Below are positions 46,661-61,032 of a DNA stretch of 64,000 bases, one piece after another. Source of the stretch: Membranipora membranacea (Eukaryota > Bryozoa > Gymnolaemata > Cheilostomatida > Membraniporidae); contig OU612068.1 of assembly GCA_914767715.1 (NCBI GenBank), positions 308,001-372,000 on the forward strand. The letters are read 5' to 3'. Under the pieces are notes generated by a model. The model was not told the origin of the DNA. It was given only the letters and a program-made list of their open reading frames with translations, and made no database searches. The translations under genes were made by a program, and so were the position numbers. Numbering within the stretch: position 1 is the stretch's first letter; the number at the start of each line of letters is the position of its first letter.

Positions 46661-48493
46661 CTATGTATGTTATATTGTGTTCTGTCTGTTTATTCTCTCT
46701 TTTTTAAGTGCTTACTAGTATCCTTCAGGTTAGGTTACATACCCGGTCGGCCTAGCACTCACAGTCGCAGAACTATTCCACCAAAAAGTAGAACTGCACA
46801 CTTGGGGAAGAATCTGTTCTTTAGATATTTTTGAATTATTTTCCGTGTAATTTCCTGACCAGAGAGCAATTTTTTAGATTATTTTATAGATTCATTCTTC
46901 TTAGTAATTAACTTCATCTTGATGTCTACACATGATCTCATTTGTTTTGACAGAACATTGATCAGTGAAATAAAGTGCATATATAATATAATATAAAAAG
47001 TCATTCTTTTTGCCTTAGTTGATGCTGCAGTCCATCCATGTCTGGCCTGCTGCTGATGTGTGAGATTATATATTTTTTTTCCTAATCTTTGCATTAAACT
47101 GTGTAGCCATGCTTACATACATGTGAGTTTATACAGTGTGATAAACCTATATGTTCAATAGGTAATGGTGACTCACATTCTGACAACATCTCTCCCCTCA
47201 AGTTACCCCCAATGGTCATAAAACTGGTTTAATATCCTATATATGCCTTGAACTGGCTCCTAGGATTAATTTGGAAGTAAGTAAGTAAGTAACTTACTTA
47301 CTTACTTACTACCATAGGTAGTGAGTAATAATCTTACTTAGTTACTTACTTAGTAAGTAACTAAGTAAGATTATTACTCACTACCTATGGTCAAATAGCC
47401 TGTTTCACTTACTGGTATATATAAAATAGCAGTTATAGATTTTGCAGAAGTAAAGTAATCTCTTCCCATGCTTTCTCCAACATTGCACAACCAGACGAAA
47501 TTGTTGAATGTGCTGTTCATGAAATAGAATTGAAAAATGTCTTCCCCACTCTAATAAATTTCTCCTCAAAGTCTTATGTTACCGCTAAAAACGTCACTAC
47601 CGATGCTGAATTTAGTCTCTAAAGACTGATTTTGATCTTCTTACTTATGAGTCTTTGAGACTATTTTGCCTAGCAACAATAGCCATTTTGTATACATCAT
47701 GGCTGAAGGATAGTGATTTCTTGTAAGTGAACTGAGATTCAAGTTTTATTTTCAGAGCAACATTACAATTCAGCCATAAACAGTTTTGAAAAAGAAAGAA
47801 TGTGCACAGAATTTACTCACTAAAGCTATGCACATTACTCAAAAATTGTTGCTGTGATCAATAGGGGGCTTTTGTTATCCCCAAAAGATCACCACTCAAT
47901 CTGTCTCCTCTGCTGGTAGAAAGAAAGAGTAGTGTTGTTTAGGCAGTGAGTTAGTTACTATAAGTAAGGCCAGTGGTATGATTGAGTGTAGGTCAGTGAT
48001 ATTATGGAATGCTAACACTGAGTCTATTTGAAAGCATGGATAGGAATGGCATGTTACAAAATAATAGCTCTGAGTGTTTGCAGCCTGGTATCAGTGACTG
48101 TTGGGGATGTACAAGAGCAGTCCTGTCACTAAGAGGTTCCCCTCCTATTTTGAGTTGGTGTTTTCAGCTTGTGGATTTTCAGTAAAATGACAGTTACATA
48201 AACGAAGTTGGACTGAAAAAAGGTCTGACAAACCTTTTTTTGTTTCGATTCAACAAACCTTAGTTGATTAGATATGTGAGTGCACCAGTATAATAACATC
48301 GGATATGGCCCTCATATATAACATACAACAGTGAGCCGTTTTTCTCACTCTATTGATGAGCTGCCTACCGTAATCTCACTTAATGCCGCTATGCATCAGG
48401 TGAGTCAGAGCTCCATGCTGAATATCAGTCAGATTGATAATATTTTATGTTACAGCGTGCTAAAATATCTTAAAGGCAGATAAAATTCCCAGT
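46661..48493. other. Intergenic, with palindrome
   Basis: The LINE 3' flank, a perfect palindrome at 47311-47391 and the 5' flank of CFAP65. No exon was recognised. A 5' UTR exon for CFAP65 may lie near 48400-48493. Confidence 0.5.
47277..47391. repeat. 81-bp perfect palindrome next to a (GTAA)n/(TTAC)n palindrome
   Basis: Arms 47311-47350 and 47352-47391 (starting ACCATAGGTAGTGAG) are exact reverse complements around a single central base. Immediately to the left, GTAAGTAA repeats fold on TTACTTAC repeats. This would extrude as a strong cruciform. Confidence 0.92.
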
Positions 48494-51400
48494 ATGCCTT
48501 GTGTTGCTGAAATGGCGTCAAAGATTGTCCACAATGGGATTGAGACAAGCGAAGCCGTCACATATCAGGGATGGGAGCCCGGCAAAGAGTACACCAAAAA
48601 TATTGTTCTGAAGAATGTCAAGGTCAAAACACAAAAAATCACTTACAAGTAAGTACCTAACATCTTGTGTTCTGTTTGCTCTATAATACAGTTAGTTGAT
48701 ACTAATGGATGTCAAACTGTTACTTGTCTTTTAGCCCATTATGATCTTATCAATAATTGGTTAGTGGGTGAGGGTTGATTTTCAATGTTAATAGTGTGAC
48801 CATTGTAATTTTACACTTGTTAGAATGAATCATTATACAGTATACCTTTTTGTTACAGCTCACCATCCTCAAGGTTCTTCTCTACACTTTATCCAAAACA
48901 AATAACTCTGAGTGCCGGAACAAGCTATGTGCTGCCTGTCACCTTCAGACCTCTGGAGAAAAACATCTATGAGGATCAAATCCAGTTTGCTTCCAAGGTG
49001 ATGATTAACCTGATAATTTGAGTTGTGAATTTATCATTTAGGTACTGACACCTTCAATCTAATCAAGTTTTTCCTTCCCTGAATATTCATGTTCCGAGCC
49101 AATAAATCTGTTATGATAGATCCTTCAACAATGTACTATGCGAGGATCTGTTATTGATGTTTAATCTAAACTCACCTCTTATTTCTAGGATGGAGATTTT
49201 GCTATTCCTATAAAGGCTGTCCTACCTGTATTCAATGTTGGTACACCAGAACAGATGACATTAACTACTTGTGCTGTGAAGGATGAAACCCAACTTCACT
49301 TCACCATCACCAATAAAAGGTAAGTACAGCTCTGCATATTACTACATCAAATTTATAACCTGCTGTCCAATATTGGTCAGATTCAATCTAAGCGTAAATA
49401 CAATTACAAAAGGCTTAGGAGAAATTTCCTCTCATAAACAGATATCCCATATGGCTTTTTTTCTTTCACAGTGAACTGGTCACTCCCTTTCAGTGGGATG
49501 TACAGGAGCCATTCTCTATAGAACCATCCAGTGGAACGCTAAAGCCTTTCGGAACTGCTAAGATGACTGTCTATTTCAGACCAACAGTGAGTTAATTATA
49601 TTTCTCTGTGTATTAACTTAGTTAGCCACAGATATCTCTGATGAGCCAATGTATTCAGTAATCCTGATTAACAGTAATAAAATATCATTATCCATGTCTC
49701 TGTACAACTAGAACTGAAGCATACCATGACAAAACACAAATCAACATTTTGTTCATTTTTGGAATGCATTCTGTAATGCTACTTGATTAATTTCAGGCTG
49801 CTTTGGTTTATCAGTGCCAGGCAAAATGTTTACATGGAACTAACCTTGATTCAGTGGCTACCACTATCCTCGACGGAACAGGTATGTTGTCACAAGTTAA
49901 CGTAAGCTTAGTACAAATTGTCGTTTTCTCTCATACATCTTGTAACACTTGACAAAAACACAGAAAGCATAATAGTACAGGTATCAGTTTCAGTAGACTT
50001 TCTAAACCCTAATCAATGAACCTAATGCTAATGATGATATTAATGATTGTAAATTTACAGGTAAATACCCACTGCTGCTGATAGCTGCAGCAAACAAACC
50101 ATATGACAGATTCACTCAGGCTACGCTTGACTTTGGTCATGTACCAATCAGCACGGAGGTAATCAGGACTATCGAAGTCTTCAATCAGGCTCAGGTAATT
50201 GTTACACAATGATACGGGATATGTCTGTGTGTCTATTTAATAATGAGGATTTACAGGCCAACATAATCCGATCTCAGAATATTTATTTGCTGATGCGACG
50301 CTGTTGCCTGATGCTGATGCTGATGATGGTTGTTTTGTGTTTGCAGGTTGAAGCTAAGTGTACAATCGAGCAGCCTACGAGTGTAGCCTCTCTGGATACT
50401 GTATTCTCTCTGGCAGCTACTAGGATTATAGTACCTCCTATGAGCTCTGTCACCGTACAGGTAAGTCATATCACTGTATGACAAACTGTCCGTCTTACAA
50501 TCTACATTTTGGCCAACTGCTTGTATGATGGCATGAGTGAGTTTAAGGTTAACAAGCTGTTAGATACCCAGTAATGAGCCTTCTATGTTTACAGGTGAAG
50601 TACAGGCCGATGAATGTCGGCACATCAAGTATAGATTACATGTACATCAGTTCTATAAGTGATATAAGGAAGATGTGCATCAAGTGTACCGGCCATTGTA
50701 CAGGTGAGACAAAACATAACTCAATAGTAAAACTTGCTATCTGAACAAAGACTTGAATAGATCTGAACCACTTCAATAGGCTAGAAGATTTACACACCCA
50801 TGCATGCATCCGCCCGGAGCTTTGTAGGATGGAGGGCCAGGATCAACCTGAGTGATGAGTGTTTTTCTGCTTATTCCATGACCGGTCTTTTGTGTCAGAT
50901 AACTTGATATCATGTTTATTATTTCAGGTCCCAAGGTCAGCCTCTCAGTAAACCTGATTAACTTCTCACTGATAAACGTGGGAGAGTCAGCGACTAAAAC
51001 ACTGGAGATAACTAACCAATCAGATGCTGTCACTCACTATCAGTTCAAACTGGACTGTGCAGAGAGTGTATATAAGTTTGACTATCCTGAGGGACAACTG
51101 GCTCCTGGGCAAACTAAGAAGATCATCATTAAGTTCTGGCCTACTCACGCCATCAACTATTACAGGAATATCGCCTGTGTGGTGGATAATCAGGTAATTA
51201 TGTTATGTGGGTCGACATTGTTGCAGTAGACACTCCAAAATACAAACCATGTGATACAAAATATCCAGCTATCTGCTAGTCCAATGGTATGATAGTCACA
51301 CACACAACAATGTTTATTCATATACACATCTTTTTTTCTGTGTTCTTTTTACAAACCAAATATTGTCTGAAGTTGTCTGCCTAATATGTCTGAGGAGAAA

Positions 51401-54400
51401 ACTCCATATAATGTAAAATCAAATTTCACTAATTTATGTTACAGGATCCCATATTCCTGGAACTTTTAGCCACTGCACATTCAGAGACGGTGAAGCCTGC
51501 TGTGCTTGAGAGTAAACACCTCACACAATTCCGAACTCATATGGAGAGGGGTCTATCCATTTTCCCTCCTGAACAACTCAATGAAATGTTGGCGACAGGA
51601 AAACTTGAGCTAGATTCCAACAACACTCTGATGAGCCCTTTGGTGAGTTCCACTGTTTCCCGTTGTCCAATAAAAGTAAAAGGATTGTGACCCGCTTGTG
51701 TTACACAGTTTCTTTGGTTGCTCTTTTTATTTATATGTAATGTCACTATTTTAGCCTAAGCTCATATTAGAGGAGTTTGGGAAAGGGGGGACATTATCCC
51801 AGCCTTCTCTTGACTATGAGGTCAGTACTGATCAGGTATTCATGCATTGTCTCTAGGCTATCTTGCTCTTTAAGCAAGTGGCCTATGCAACTACAGTTTA
51901 TAGTTTAGCAAAGTTATTGTGTTCACATGTGACCTATCAGATTCTTCTCATCGTATACAGCGCATGACGCAGCTCAAATTTATCTCTCAAGCTAAAGCAA
52001 TTTCCGTGTTTATAAGTTCCGTTATACAGTTTCGCTAGTCCTGTCCTGAGTTAATCTCTGATATAGTCAGCAAGTCGATTATGTTGCTTTCCATGTTTGA
52101 TATTTATAAGGATGGTACCACTTTGGAAAAGGTAAAAAGCTCAATCCAAGCGATGTTATTGTTTGCATTGTATTGCACCAATCTGATTAGTGATATTATG
52201 ACTGCATGTACTTTTATTGTCACAATGCGTCACCTTTCAAGGTTGACTTTACACACACCTTACTTCTTCCACTTCTACGATTGAAATTGAAGTAAACCAC
52301 TATTACTTTTCCTTATTCTATTTCCTTACTACACTAGAAACATTAACCCAATATTGCTGAATTTGATTGCTAGCTACACCCAAAAAGAAATAGTCAGACA
52401 TACCCAAAGAGATAGGGTTTTGTCTTCCCCTACCATTTTACCTTCTCACCCAACAATGAGATGATTTAGACTGAGTTATAGTTGAGTGTCATTACCACGG
52501 GTATATAATCAGTATTTAGTAGATACTAAAGTACACATATCACACTGTAATATGATGAGACCCTGCTGTTTACCTTGTAGGCTGAGAGTATAGAGCCCTG
52601 GCTCAGCCCTGTAGAGACAGTACCTGCCATGGATCTACATTTTAATGATGGCTATCACAGTGATATTGTAGTAAGTGTGACGGAAATTGAGCCAAAATAT
52701 TATTGACATAAAAGGTTTAGTCCAGAGATTAGCCTCCTGCAAATTTCTGTTTGGAGAGCCTCCTGTTTGGTGACGACTGTAGAAAGAGTAGCTTGATCAG
52801 GTTTATACCATAATCAACGTTTACATAAATTACATGTATTGAATAATTTCGTTGTGGGATAAACCTATGTTTTTCTGACACTACCCATACCTTTATAGCA
52901 CTTGCAACCACATGTCAGCTTAGAGGAAATCCATACAGACTTTGGCCAGTGCATTGACTGGAAGAATGTAGAACCAAAGACAGTGAGAATGACGAATAAT
53001 ACTAAAGGAAAGATAATAGCTCAGTGGATGGGAGACGACTCTCATGTATTCTATGTGACTCCAGCGGTTATGGAGATACCTCCTCTCAAAACTATCGACT
53101 TCAGAATTCATTTCTCTCCGGTAAGCTTGCGTCTAAATCAGGACACTTGTAAGCTTGTCATGATTATATATATATATATACATAGGTTGCTAACAACAGA
53201 TGGCTAAAGCTTCACTGGTGCAAATAATAATGGGCAACAGGATCTTTTGTTTTTCTTGTTAAACAATTTTCCTTTCTCTGTTTGCAGGATAAGCCAAATA
53301 ACTTCTACAGTAATGAGCTGGAATGTTTCTGCTACTACAAGAGCCTGAGGGACTTCAGGCTGGTTGAGACGCTCTCCCACGCCCCACCTTTCTGTCTTAC
53401 ACACACGGCTATCGCTAGCACTTTCCAACAAAATCAGCAAACCTTCCCTCCGAGTGTAAAGCTGAGTACACAATCATTAGTGTTCCCAGCGACCAATCAG
53501 AACGAATCGTCATACAGAACTATAACAGTTACTAATGAGGGGAAGACTCCTGTTGTCTATGACTTCCCAGATATGGAGTGAGTATATATAATAAATTATA
53601 TATAATATATAACGAGGCCAGTGATCCAAACTCCTGAAAGTATAATACAATAATTACAATGAGAACTGAAAGTTAAATTAATCTTAAGGAGAGGTGAAAG
53701 TAACTTCTAATTTTTACGGAATTCCAAATTTTTGCCCTGATTATAACAATTTTTACCATCCTTCATTTTCAGAACATTTTCTATAAAACCAAAGAAAGGG
53801 ATGATCAAATCAAAGTATGAGGTATTTGTTGTGAAGGCTCTACCTACAAACACCAGATCATACAAGAAATCGCTCAGTCTGTGTATGAACCAGGATACTA
53901 AATTTACACAGGTAGGCGATGCTTGCTCAGTCTAAGATCATCTCAATTTTACACACTATACATATATGCTGGTCTGACATTTCCAATTGCCAGACTATCC
54001 AGGTATGGTCTTCATTATCCCTTTTGTCTCAGTGTATCAGTGTCTCGGTGTCTCAGTGGATGGTTTAAGAATTAAGGGGAATCGTCTTGCTGACAGCTTG
54101 AAAGTCAGTTTGCAGCTTGCGACATGTAAAGTTAGACTGTGAGATAAGGGCACAGTTAGTACAGATAATACTGACCAGTGTGTCAATCACTGTGATATTA
54201 CCGATGATTATTTTGAAGGAAATTCCGGTGAGTTGTACTGCAGAGACAGCTGAGATTCTACTCTCTAACAATGGAGAAATCTTCTTTAAACAAACCTGCA
54301 TCGGCACGTCCACCTCTCAGCTCTACCAGATAAAGAACATCTCGAGGATGCCTCTCGAGTTCAGATGGCTGGTGAAAAACCAGGATCAGGGTCTTGTGAC

Positions 54401-57400
54401 GGCTGAGCCTTCTACTGGCCTAATCTTACCTAACGAGTTCCAGGTGAGTTCTAACTTTGATCATATATAAGATACATGAGAGGATAACTTCAGATGGTAT
54501 ATGTTCAGGTAATGGTCATATTGTTAGTTCGATAGTACCAATCCTACCAGAGTGGTTAAATTTTTTAATGGTTCCCTAAATGTTTGCGTGATGACACAAT
54601 ATTATGACATATTTTTACATTAATTATACAGGAGCACAGATTCACTTTCACACCGACAGACACACAGAGATACCTGATGAAGCCTGTGATTATAGTACAG
54701 GCTAAGGGACAGAGTAAACAGCAGTCGGGGGGTAAACCCAGAGCCTTCCCTGTCAGAGCTATCGGTCTCGGCTGTGTGGGAGAACTCAAGGTCAGTGAGC
54801 TTCTCATTCATCCAGTCATCTCAATGATAGGATGGTTTGTTGTTATTGAGTGACAAATTTTAGGTCGGTGTAGTAACAGTTTCAGAATTAAATCCTTCAC
54901 ACAACCCACCCTATTCGCAGGCCAATCTTTCCCTATCAATGAAGTGAGCTGATCTGAAGTGCCTTATATAGCATCTTCCTCTTGATTCTTCTTATCTCAT
55001 AAAGGTTTTCCTGACGAAGCATGACTATTAGAGTGTTATCTGCACCTAATGTTTATATGTGTGTACTACCATGAATTTAAATGTTTTCCAATGGATGATT
55101 TTACAGGCTGGAGATGCTTATGTAGAGTTTGGTAATGTACTGGTGGGAAGCTCTGGTACAAAGACATTTAATATCTGTAACAACGGAGATTGCTTGCTGA
55201 AGTACAGATTATCTGTAGATCAGAAGGTAGAGGGCAACTCTGCAGATCAACAGATATCATCAGGTCAGTATGAGGAGATAAAGACTATTGAGGGTGGGAT
55301 ACACTCCCACCCTCCCTGACAAGACTATGAAGAATATGTAAAATATGAGAGCCAGGTCTATAACACTTACACATGGTAGCGTATGAGAAGGACCACTTAT
55401 AGAGAGGACCACACTGACCTTGACATGTATGTTATATGTGTATTCTGTAGGTGTGCTAGTATTAGATAGATATGAGGGAGAGATACCAGCCCGATCTAAG
55501 CAGACAATACGAGGAGTTGTCAAACCTTTACTCAGATGTCAATACAGCTTTGAGATCAAATATGAGCTCATCAAACCTGAAACTAAAGTCAAGGTGTCAG
55601 AGCCTCAACAACTAACCACTGTATGTATATACTGCAGCTGAAGATACATTTTAGATTGGTTATTGAAGTTGTCCTATTAATGCAAAAGGGAGGGCAAATC
55701 CTAGATTATGAGTGAGATGTATGGTATTCTCATCCCACCCTCCCTGATCCTAGTAAAAAAATTTTACTAGTGACCGTCATAACTGACAAGTCTCCCTATT
55801 GTAGGGGTGACTCCTGTTTCAGACCGAATTAAAGCCTAATCTCTGATTCTTCTTTGTTTATTTTCCTCCCTACTATTAATTATTGCATTTTTTTACCATA
55901 AAAAATGATAACCGATGGTCTATCAATAAGTTAAAAGCCACACACCAATGCAGTGTGTATTGGTGACAAGAGTTCAGGCTTAGACATCAAACTGTGACAA
56001 GTGGCAGGTCCACAGAAGGAAGTTTCAAACATTGTTTTCAGGCGTTTGTTTGTGGAGTATTCCCTCTAATGGCTGTGACTGATGCTCGTATCCATGGTTC
56101 TGGAATCGGAATCGGTAAGAAGCAGCTGTGGGATCTCTTCCAGCTCGATAATCTGAACATGTTCCTCGACTCGGATCCTTCAGAGAAAGAACTACGATAT
56201 TCTGTACAAACAAGAAACAGGTGAGAGCAAAAATAATATAACTGCAACAAAAAATTTAAAATTCTGTCTTATTGGGAAAGTATTCGTTTTCATTAACCAA
56301 TGTATCATCATCAATGAGAAAGTTTAGAGCAATCAGAAAGTGTCCAGCTCAGTTGAAGATTTTATACTGAAGAGTTGTGGTCCTTATAATATATCGATAA
56401 TATCTATGATTTACTCCGCAGTACGAGGAAGAGACCACCAGTGCTGACTAGGGCTATAATAGACTTTAACTTTGGAGCTGCTCCGACTGACTCAGAGCCT
56501 TGTTATGTTACTCTACATGTGGAGAATACTGGGACAGTCAGCTGTGAATGGTATGTTATATTATATGGTACAATATATAATATGGTATAATACATAATGC
56601 AAATCAAAATACAATATACATCTAATACATTACATAATAATACTATTATGACAGATACGATAACACAATAAAACTGATCAAAGACTAATGCCATGGGTAA
56701 GTGCAAATATTTTCAGCCAAACTACTGATGGGGTTAAATTCTGAGATTAAGTCTTGTGAACAAGCATATTTCAGAAATATCTAAGATAGAATCATGATGT
56801 CGATCAGACTGTATGCATATTTCCATATCAATACACCATAAGCATCAGTCATTATAAATAGTAAGTAATAGACTTTGATATATATGATATATATTGATAT
56901 TGATATATTCTATATTACAGGGAGTTTCTCTTTCCTAATGATCTACAGATAGATTTAGAGCAATGGTCTGAGAGCGGTGAATATACTCAAGATGAACTTC
57001 ATGAGGTTTGTTCTTACTCTTTAATCTGACTCTACAATCTGACTCTGCAAAACAATCATTCGATGTCTAATAAAGAGTCGCAAGAATGAGTCTCCTGTTA
57101 AGGATTTACTAGCTTTTAATATTGTCTGTGTCTTTTGAAATATATTTAGGGAGGGAGAGATTCGTTTCCGCTTATGATGTGTGTGCCCATGCCCATTTTG
57201 TAGATGAAGGTGATGGATAACAAGTTGTTCTCAGTGAGCCCTAAGCTAGGTAAACTAGAGCCAGGAGGAACTTGTGCTATAACTCTCACTTATCATCACT
57301 TTATGCCCGGTACAGATCGAGTACCCGTCCTACTCAAACTATCCAGAGGCAGAGAGATTCTCGTAAGTTTATCACCCAGAAGTCTGTCAGAGTGATTACT

Positions 57401-60400
57401 GCTCAACCTTTGAGCGGTTACAAGAACCTATCAAACTTTCTCTCTCACATAAGCATCATTACATGATAGTATTCTTTAGTAATCTTGTGTAGTCATTTGT
57501 TCGGATTTAAAAACAGGCGAAGTCAGCCTCGAGTACAAACTGCTGCGAGCTGTCTCTTCTAAGCGCACTGAATATCTGGGTAATCGTTCTTTTGTTTAGT
57601 AACACATTATTGTTATGATTTTCTTCTTATTGCCCACATTGAAAAAAAAACTGTTTAAATGTTACATCAACAAGTTATCTAACTTTTTACACTTGCATAT
57701 TTCTGCTGATCTTTCTTACTCAAAACCAATCATTATGTACTTCAGATGAACTTTATCGGAGTAACAGTAGAAGACAATGTACCTTATATACATTTCCCGT
57801 CTAACACTCACCACTTTGCCCCTGTGGCGGTGGGAGAGAAGCAGTGTCCTAAGCAGCTGTATGAGCTGTATAACGGAGGATCTATCCCCGTCACGTTCGA
57901 GATCGACGCTCTACCTCTGGATGAGCTGCAGAGTGAGAACTTTGATCACAGAGTCTTAGAATGTCTCAACCCGAAAGGAGTTATCGCACCTGGAAAAACT
58001 CATCTTATTGAGTGGATGTTTCATCCTCTCGAGGCCAAAACCTACCAGGTCAGTCAGCCTAAGCAGCTACCCTGATAGCTATAGCAATAACGACTCATAT
58101 CAGGACTCATCACCGCTATAATATTCAAGCATAAGTAGTTTGTAATGTTGGTACATCATGATTGCCACATACAAAACATTGATGATTGACAAAACTGCTC
58201 GGCAGGGTATATATATATCTATATGCAGCTGTAACTTTGTTACTTTACAGGTTGATGTGCCTATAAGGATTAGTAAGGGAGACCCTGCTCTCATCACTTT
58301 TACTGGAATAGGATATGATAAGACACAGCTAGGCGACACAATGCCTCCTGTATCCGAAAACACGAGAAGTACAGTACCATCCATTCAGGCCGTCACAGTG
58401 CCGGGGCAGAATGTCGTACTGTCTCATGAGAGAGTTTCATTTGGTAATCTACCTCTTTTCTGTAAATCTAGAAAGGTGGTATTTATGTCAAACACATCAG
58501 ATCACACTGTATCCTACTCATGGCATGTCACAAACGCAGGAGACCAGAGGGTACGTACATAGCTACACTAAAACAAACTTTGTGATAGTTAAAAAAAAAC
58601 AATTGAATTATGACTTTGGTCATATTTACACAACTTCCAACAGCAGTTTTTATGTTTTTGATTACTTAATCAACAATTATAGTTTAGGCCATACTGGAAC
58701 TTACTCTGTATTTTGGTTTCACAGATAGTAAATATATTCCCAGCTAAAGGAACGATCAAACCCAGGTGTAACCAGATGATAAAAGTAGCTTTCACCTCGT
58801 TCGGAGACCCAGCCTTCTTTGATATGGACATGATCTGTGAGGTAAGGGTTCTATCATGACAGTATATAGACCAAGACCATAGCCATAATATATAGCCTGT
58901 CGACAAATCCTCATCCAAAGTAAAACCTCTAAAATATGATGTTCTTATCATCCTTCCAATCACTACAATTCCAAGGTTTTACCTGAAATCAGTACTACAT
59001 TATATAAATTCTCATCGTAGATCATTGACGAGACTGAACTGGCAAGGTATAGGAGGAAGCTAAGAGATTGGGAGACAGAACGAGAGAGACAACTCCAAGA
59101 ATTCACAATAACCGAGAAGGATCTCATTCCAGCAGCTGCTGATACGAAGCACTCCGCTACCTCTACACATAAGAGTAACAAATCACTCAAAATAAACAAA
59201 GCAGCCGATCAACCTGATCTCTTCTCTGCTCAACCAAAAGAGAAAACGTACAAGCCATATAAGGTAAACACAAAAACGTACAAACTATATCAGGTAAAAG
59301 GATTTCATATTATGCTAACCAGCTAATAGATGTGAAGTTGAAGTTTAAATGAATCATATAAATTAGTTTAGTCAAAGTCTTCTGCTCTTACTCTAAGACC
59401 AATCTCATTCATCTTTACAGACACTGCCCCCAATACTAGACAGAACAATAGATAAAGACAGACAAGAAGCCTCAGAGAGCCAGAGAATGAAGATAGCTAT
59501 GTGGCAGAAGCCGATCGTCCCCAAACCATTCCTGATCCACCTGGGAGTGATAGCCAGGACTCACTCCATCCCAACATTCCAAGATCAATTCTTTGACGAA
59601 TTTACGAATTTTTTCATAGACAAGTATGTGGTATTACGAATCTTTTCAATTTAACGATTTATCATAATGTGAAATAATTATAAGCGAGCTCACTTTTCTT
59701 TCATGTCAGAGAATATACAGCAGTTTGTCAATTCGAAGCTTAAGTAAGGAACAGTAATAATCCAGCCATTGCTAAGAGTTATCTGATCACACGCATAGCT
59801 ATGACAACTCCCACAACAAAGGATCAATTAACACCAAATAATTATGGTATTTATGCTGTCATCTATCATTGGGGAAAACCGTCAATACCTTTATGTTCTA
59901 TAGAACACTTGGACAGCAGCCAGGAGCCTCAGAGACAGAGTCCCAGGTTACAGATGAGCCTTCACCGTTCTCATGTACAGAGGCAGAAGGTGATATGATG
60001 ACTGGGGTGATCGCTAATGTACTTCGATCACTGGTCGATGATCCAAGCTTCCATCAATCTGTCACTAAACTCACATCAGAGGCAACTCCATACTTCAATC
60101 AGTTCAGACCTAAACCATCTGTGGAGGGAGGGATGGAGGACAGCTCACGATCAGCTCTGAGTATTATGGATACTCCTCTACCACCGAGTCAAGCGAGCGC
60201 CATACCGCTATCCGGCAGTCCTACTAAACAACAGCCTGTCACGAGAGAAGGGCTATCTAAATCCAGGGTAAGCTTGGATAATCCTAACATATGAGAGGAG
60301 CAGCTTCTGTACCATCTCTCTACGTTTATAATATGATGCTGATATAACTCCGTCATGTAAGAAGTAGACTGACCATAACATTATATTCTCATACAGTTAG

Positions 60401-61032
60401 ACATTAGTAAGGGAATCATTAAGTTATATGTGTGATTTATTTAACAGGCTGGGCCTATCGTAGAGTCATCGGCAACAGGTAAATCTACAGCCAGAAGAAC
60501 CTCAACAGAGAAAACCCCAACAACAGAAACATCCACAGAAGTTTGTGATCGGAGTAGTGTTAATGAAAGGATCACAAGGTAATATTACAGTTTTATATCT
60601 CAGTCTTACTGTTCAGTAGTAGCCTGTATCACAATGTGACAAACTAACCAAACCATACAGTCTCACTTACACCCACATATACTCTGCTTAAAACATGGTT
60701 TCTACTGTCCTCTCACTATCAAGGAGTCCTGTTGCCACAAAACAAATTCTGATATGGAGGGCCCATTTATCTCATAAAGTAGGAATCTCAAACTTGTGTG
60801 TCTCTGTTTACCAGTGTTTGGTAATGTTGTGTCTCTGTTTACCAGTGTTTGGTAATGTTGTGTCTCTGTTTACAGGTTACCAGCGTTCGGTAATGTTGTG
60901 GAGGATATTATAGAGAATACATTGATGAACATAATGCTGGAAGCGGCGAGTAGTGAAGTGAATATCACAGCCAGACCTCGACTTATAGCCCTGCCTCCTC
61001 GTAAAGGAGCATCTCCCAGAGATAAACACTGA
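48494..61032 (+). CDS. CFAP65: Cilia- and flagella-associated protein 65 (CFAP65/CCDC108)
   Basis: CFAP65 is a large axonemal protein needed for motile cilia and sperm flagella. Thirty-one exons join in frame (1,798 aa): 48494-48648, 48859-48997, 49189-49319, 49472-49586, 49797-49881, 50061-50194, 50347-50460, 50595-50703, 50928-51193, 51445-51642, 51755-51820, 52581-52670, 52899-53120, 53288-53577, 53773-53911, 54156-54443, 54632-54790, 55107-55263, 55451-55620, 56042-56220, 56422-56550, 56921-57005, 57204-57362, 57746-58048, 58251-58550, 58725-58841, 59021-59263, 59421-59623, 59904-60267, 60448-60578 and 60876-61032. It carries repeated MSP/ASH-type immunoglobulin-like domains ([45 protein letters not shown]) and family blocks ([26 protein letters not shown]). 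A charged helix (about 59021-59263) precedes the C-terminal [11 protein letters not shown]-like block. The exon at 54156 has the least certain start, a 21-nt microexon at about 52110 is possible, and the N-terminal ATG is the first good one. Confidence 0.92.
59240..59300 (+). repeat. 30-bp duplicated donor at CFAP65 exon 27
   Basis: The exon end (AAAACGTACAAGCCATATAAG then GTAAAC) is repeated once, 30 nt on (AAACGTACAAACTATATCAG then GTAAAA). The second donor is in frame and would add ten residues ([10 protein letters not shown]). Confidence 0.85.
60795..60895 (+). repeat. 31-bp repeat carrying the CFAP65 last-exon acceptor
   Basis: Three copies at a 31-bp period of a segment with CTCTGTTTACCAG followed by exon-like TGTTTGGTAATGTTG. 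The third copy is the real junction (TTTACAG at 60869-60875, exon reading TTCGGTAATGTTGTGG). Confidence 0.85.

Noticed and set aside
52081-52284. Extra CFAP65 exon of 67 codons
   Set aside because: The open frame crosses likely intron sequence. At most a 21-nt microexon (ending in LEK) is plausible and it is not needed to keep the frame.
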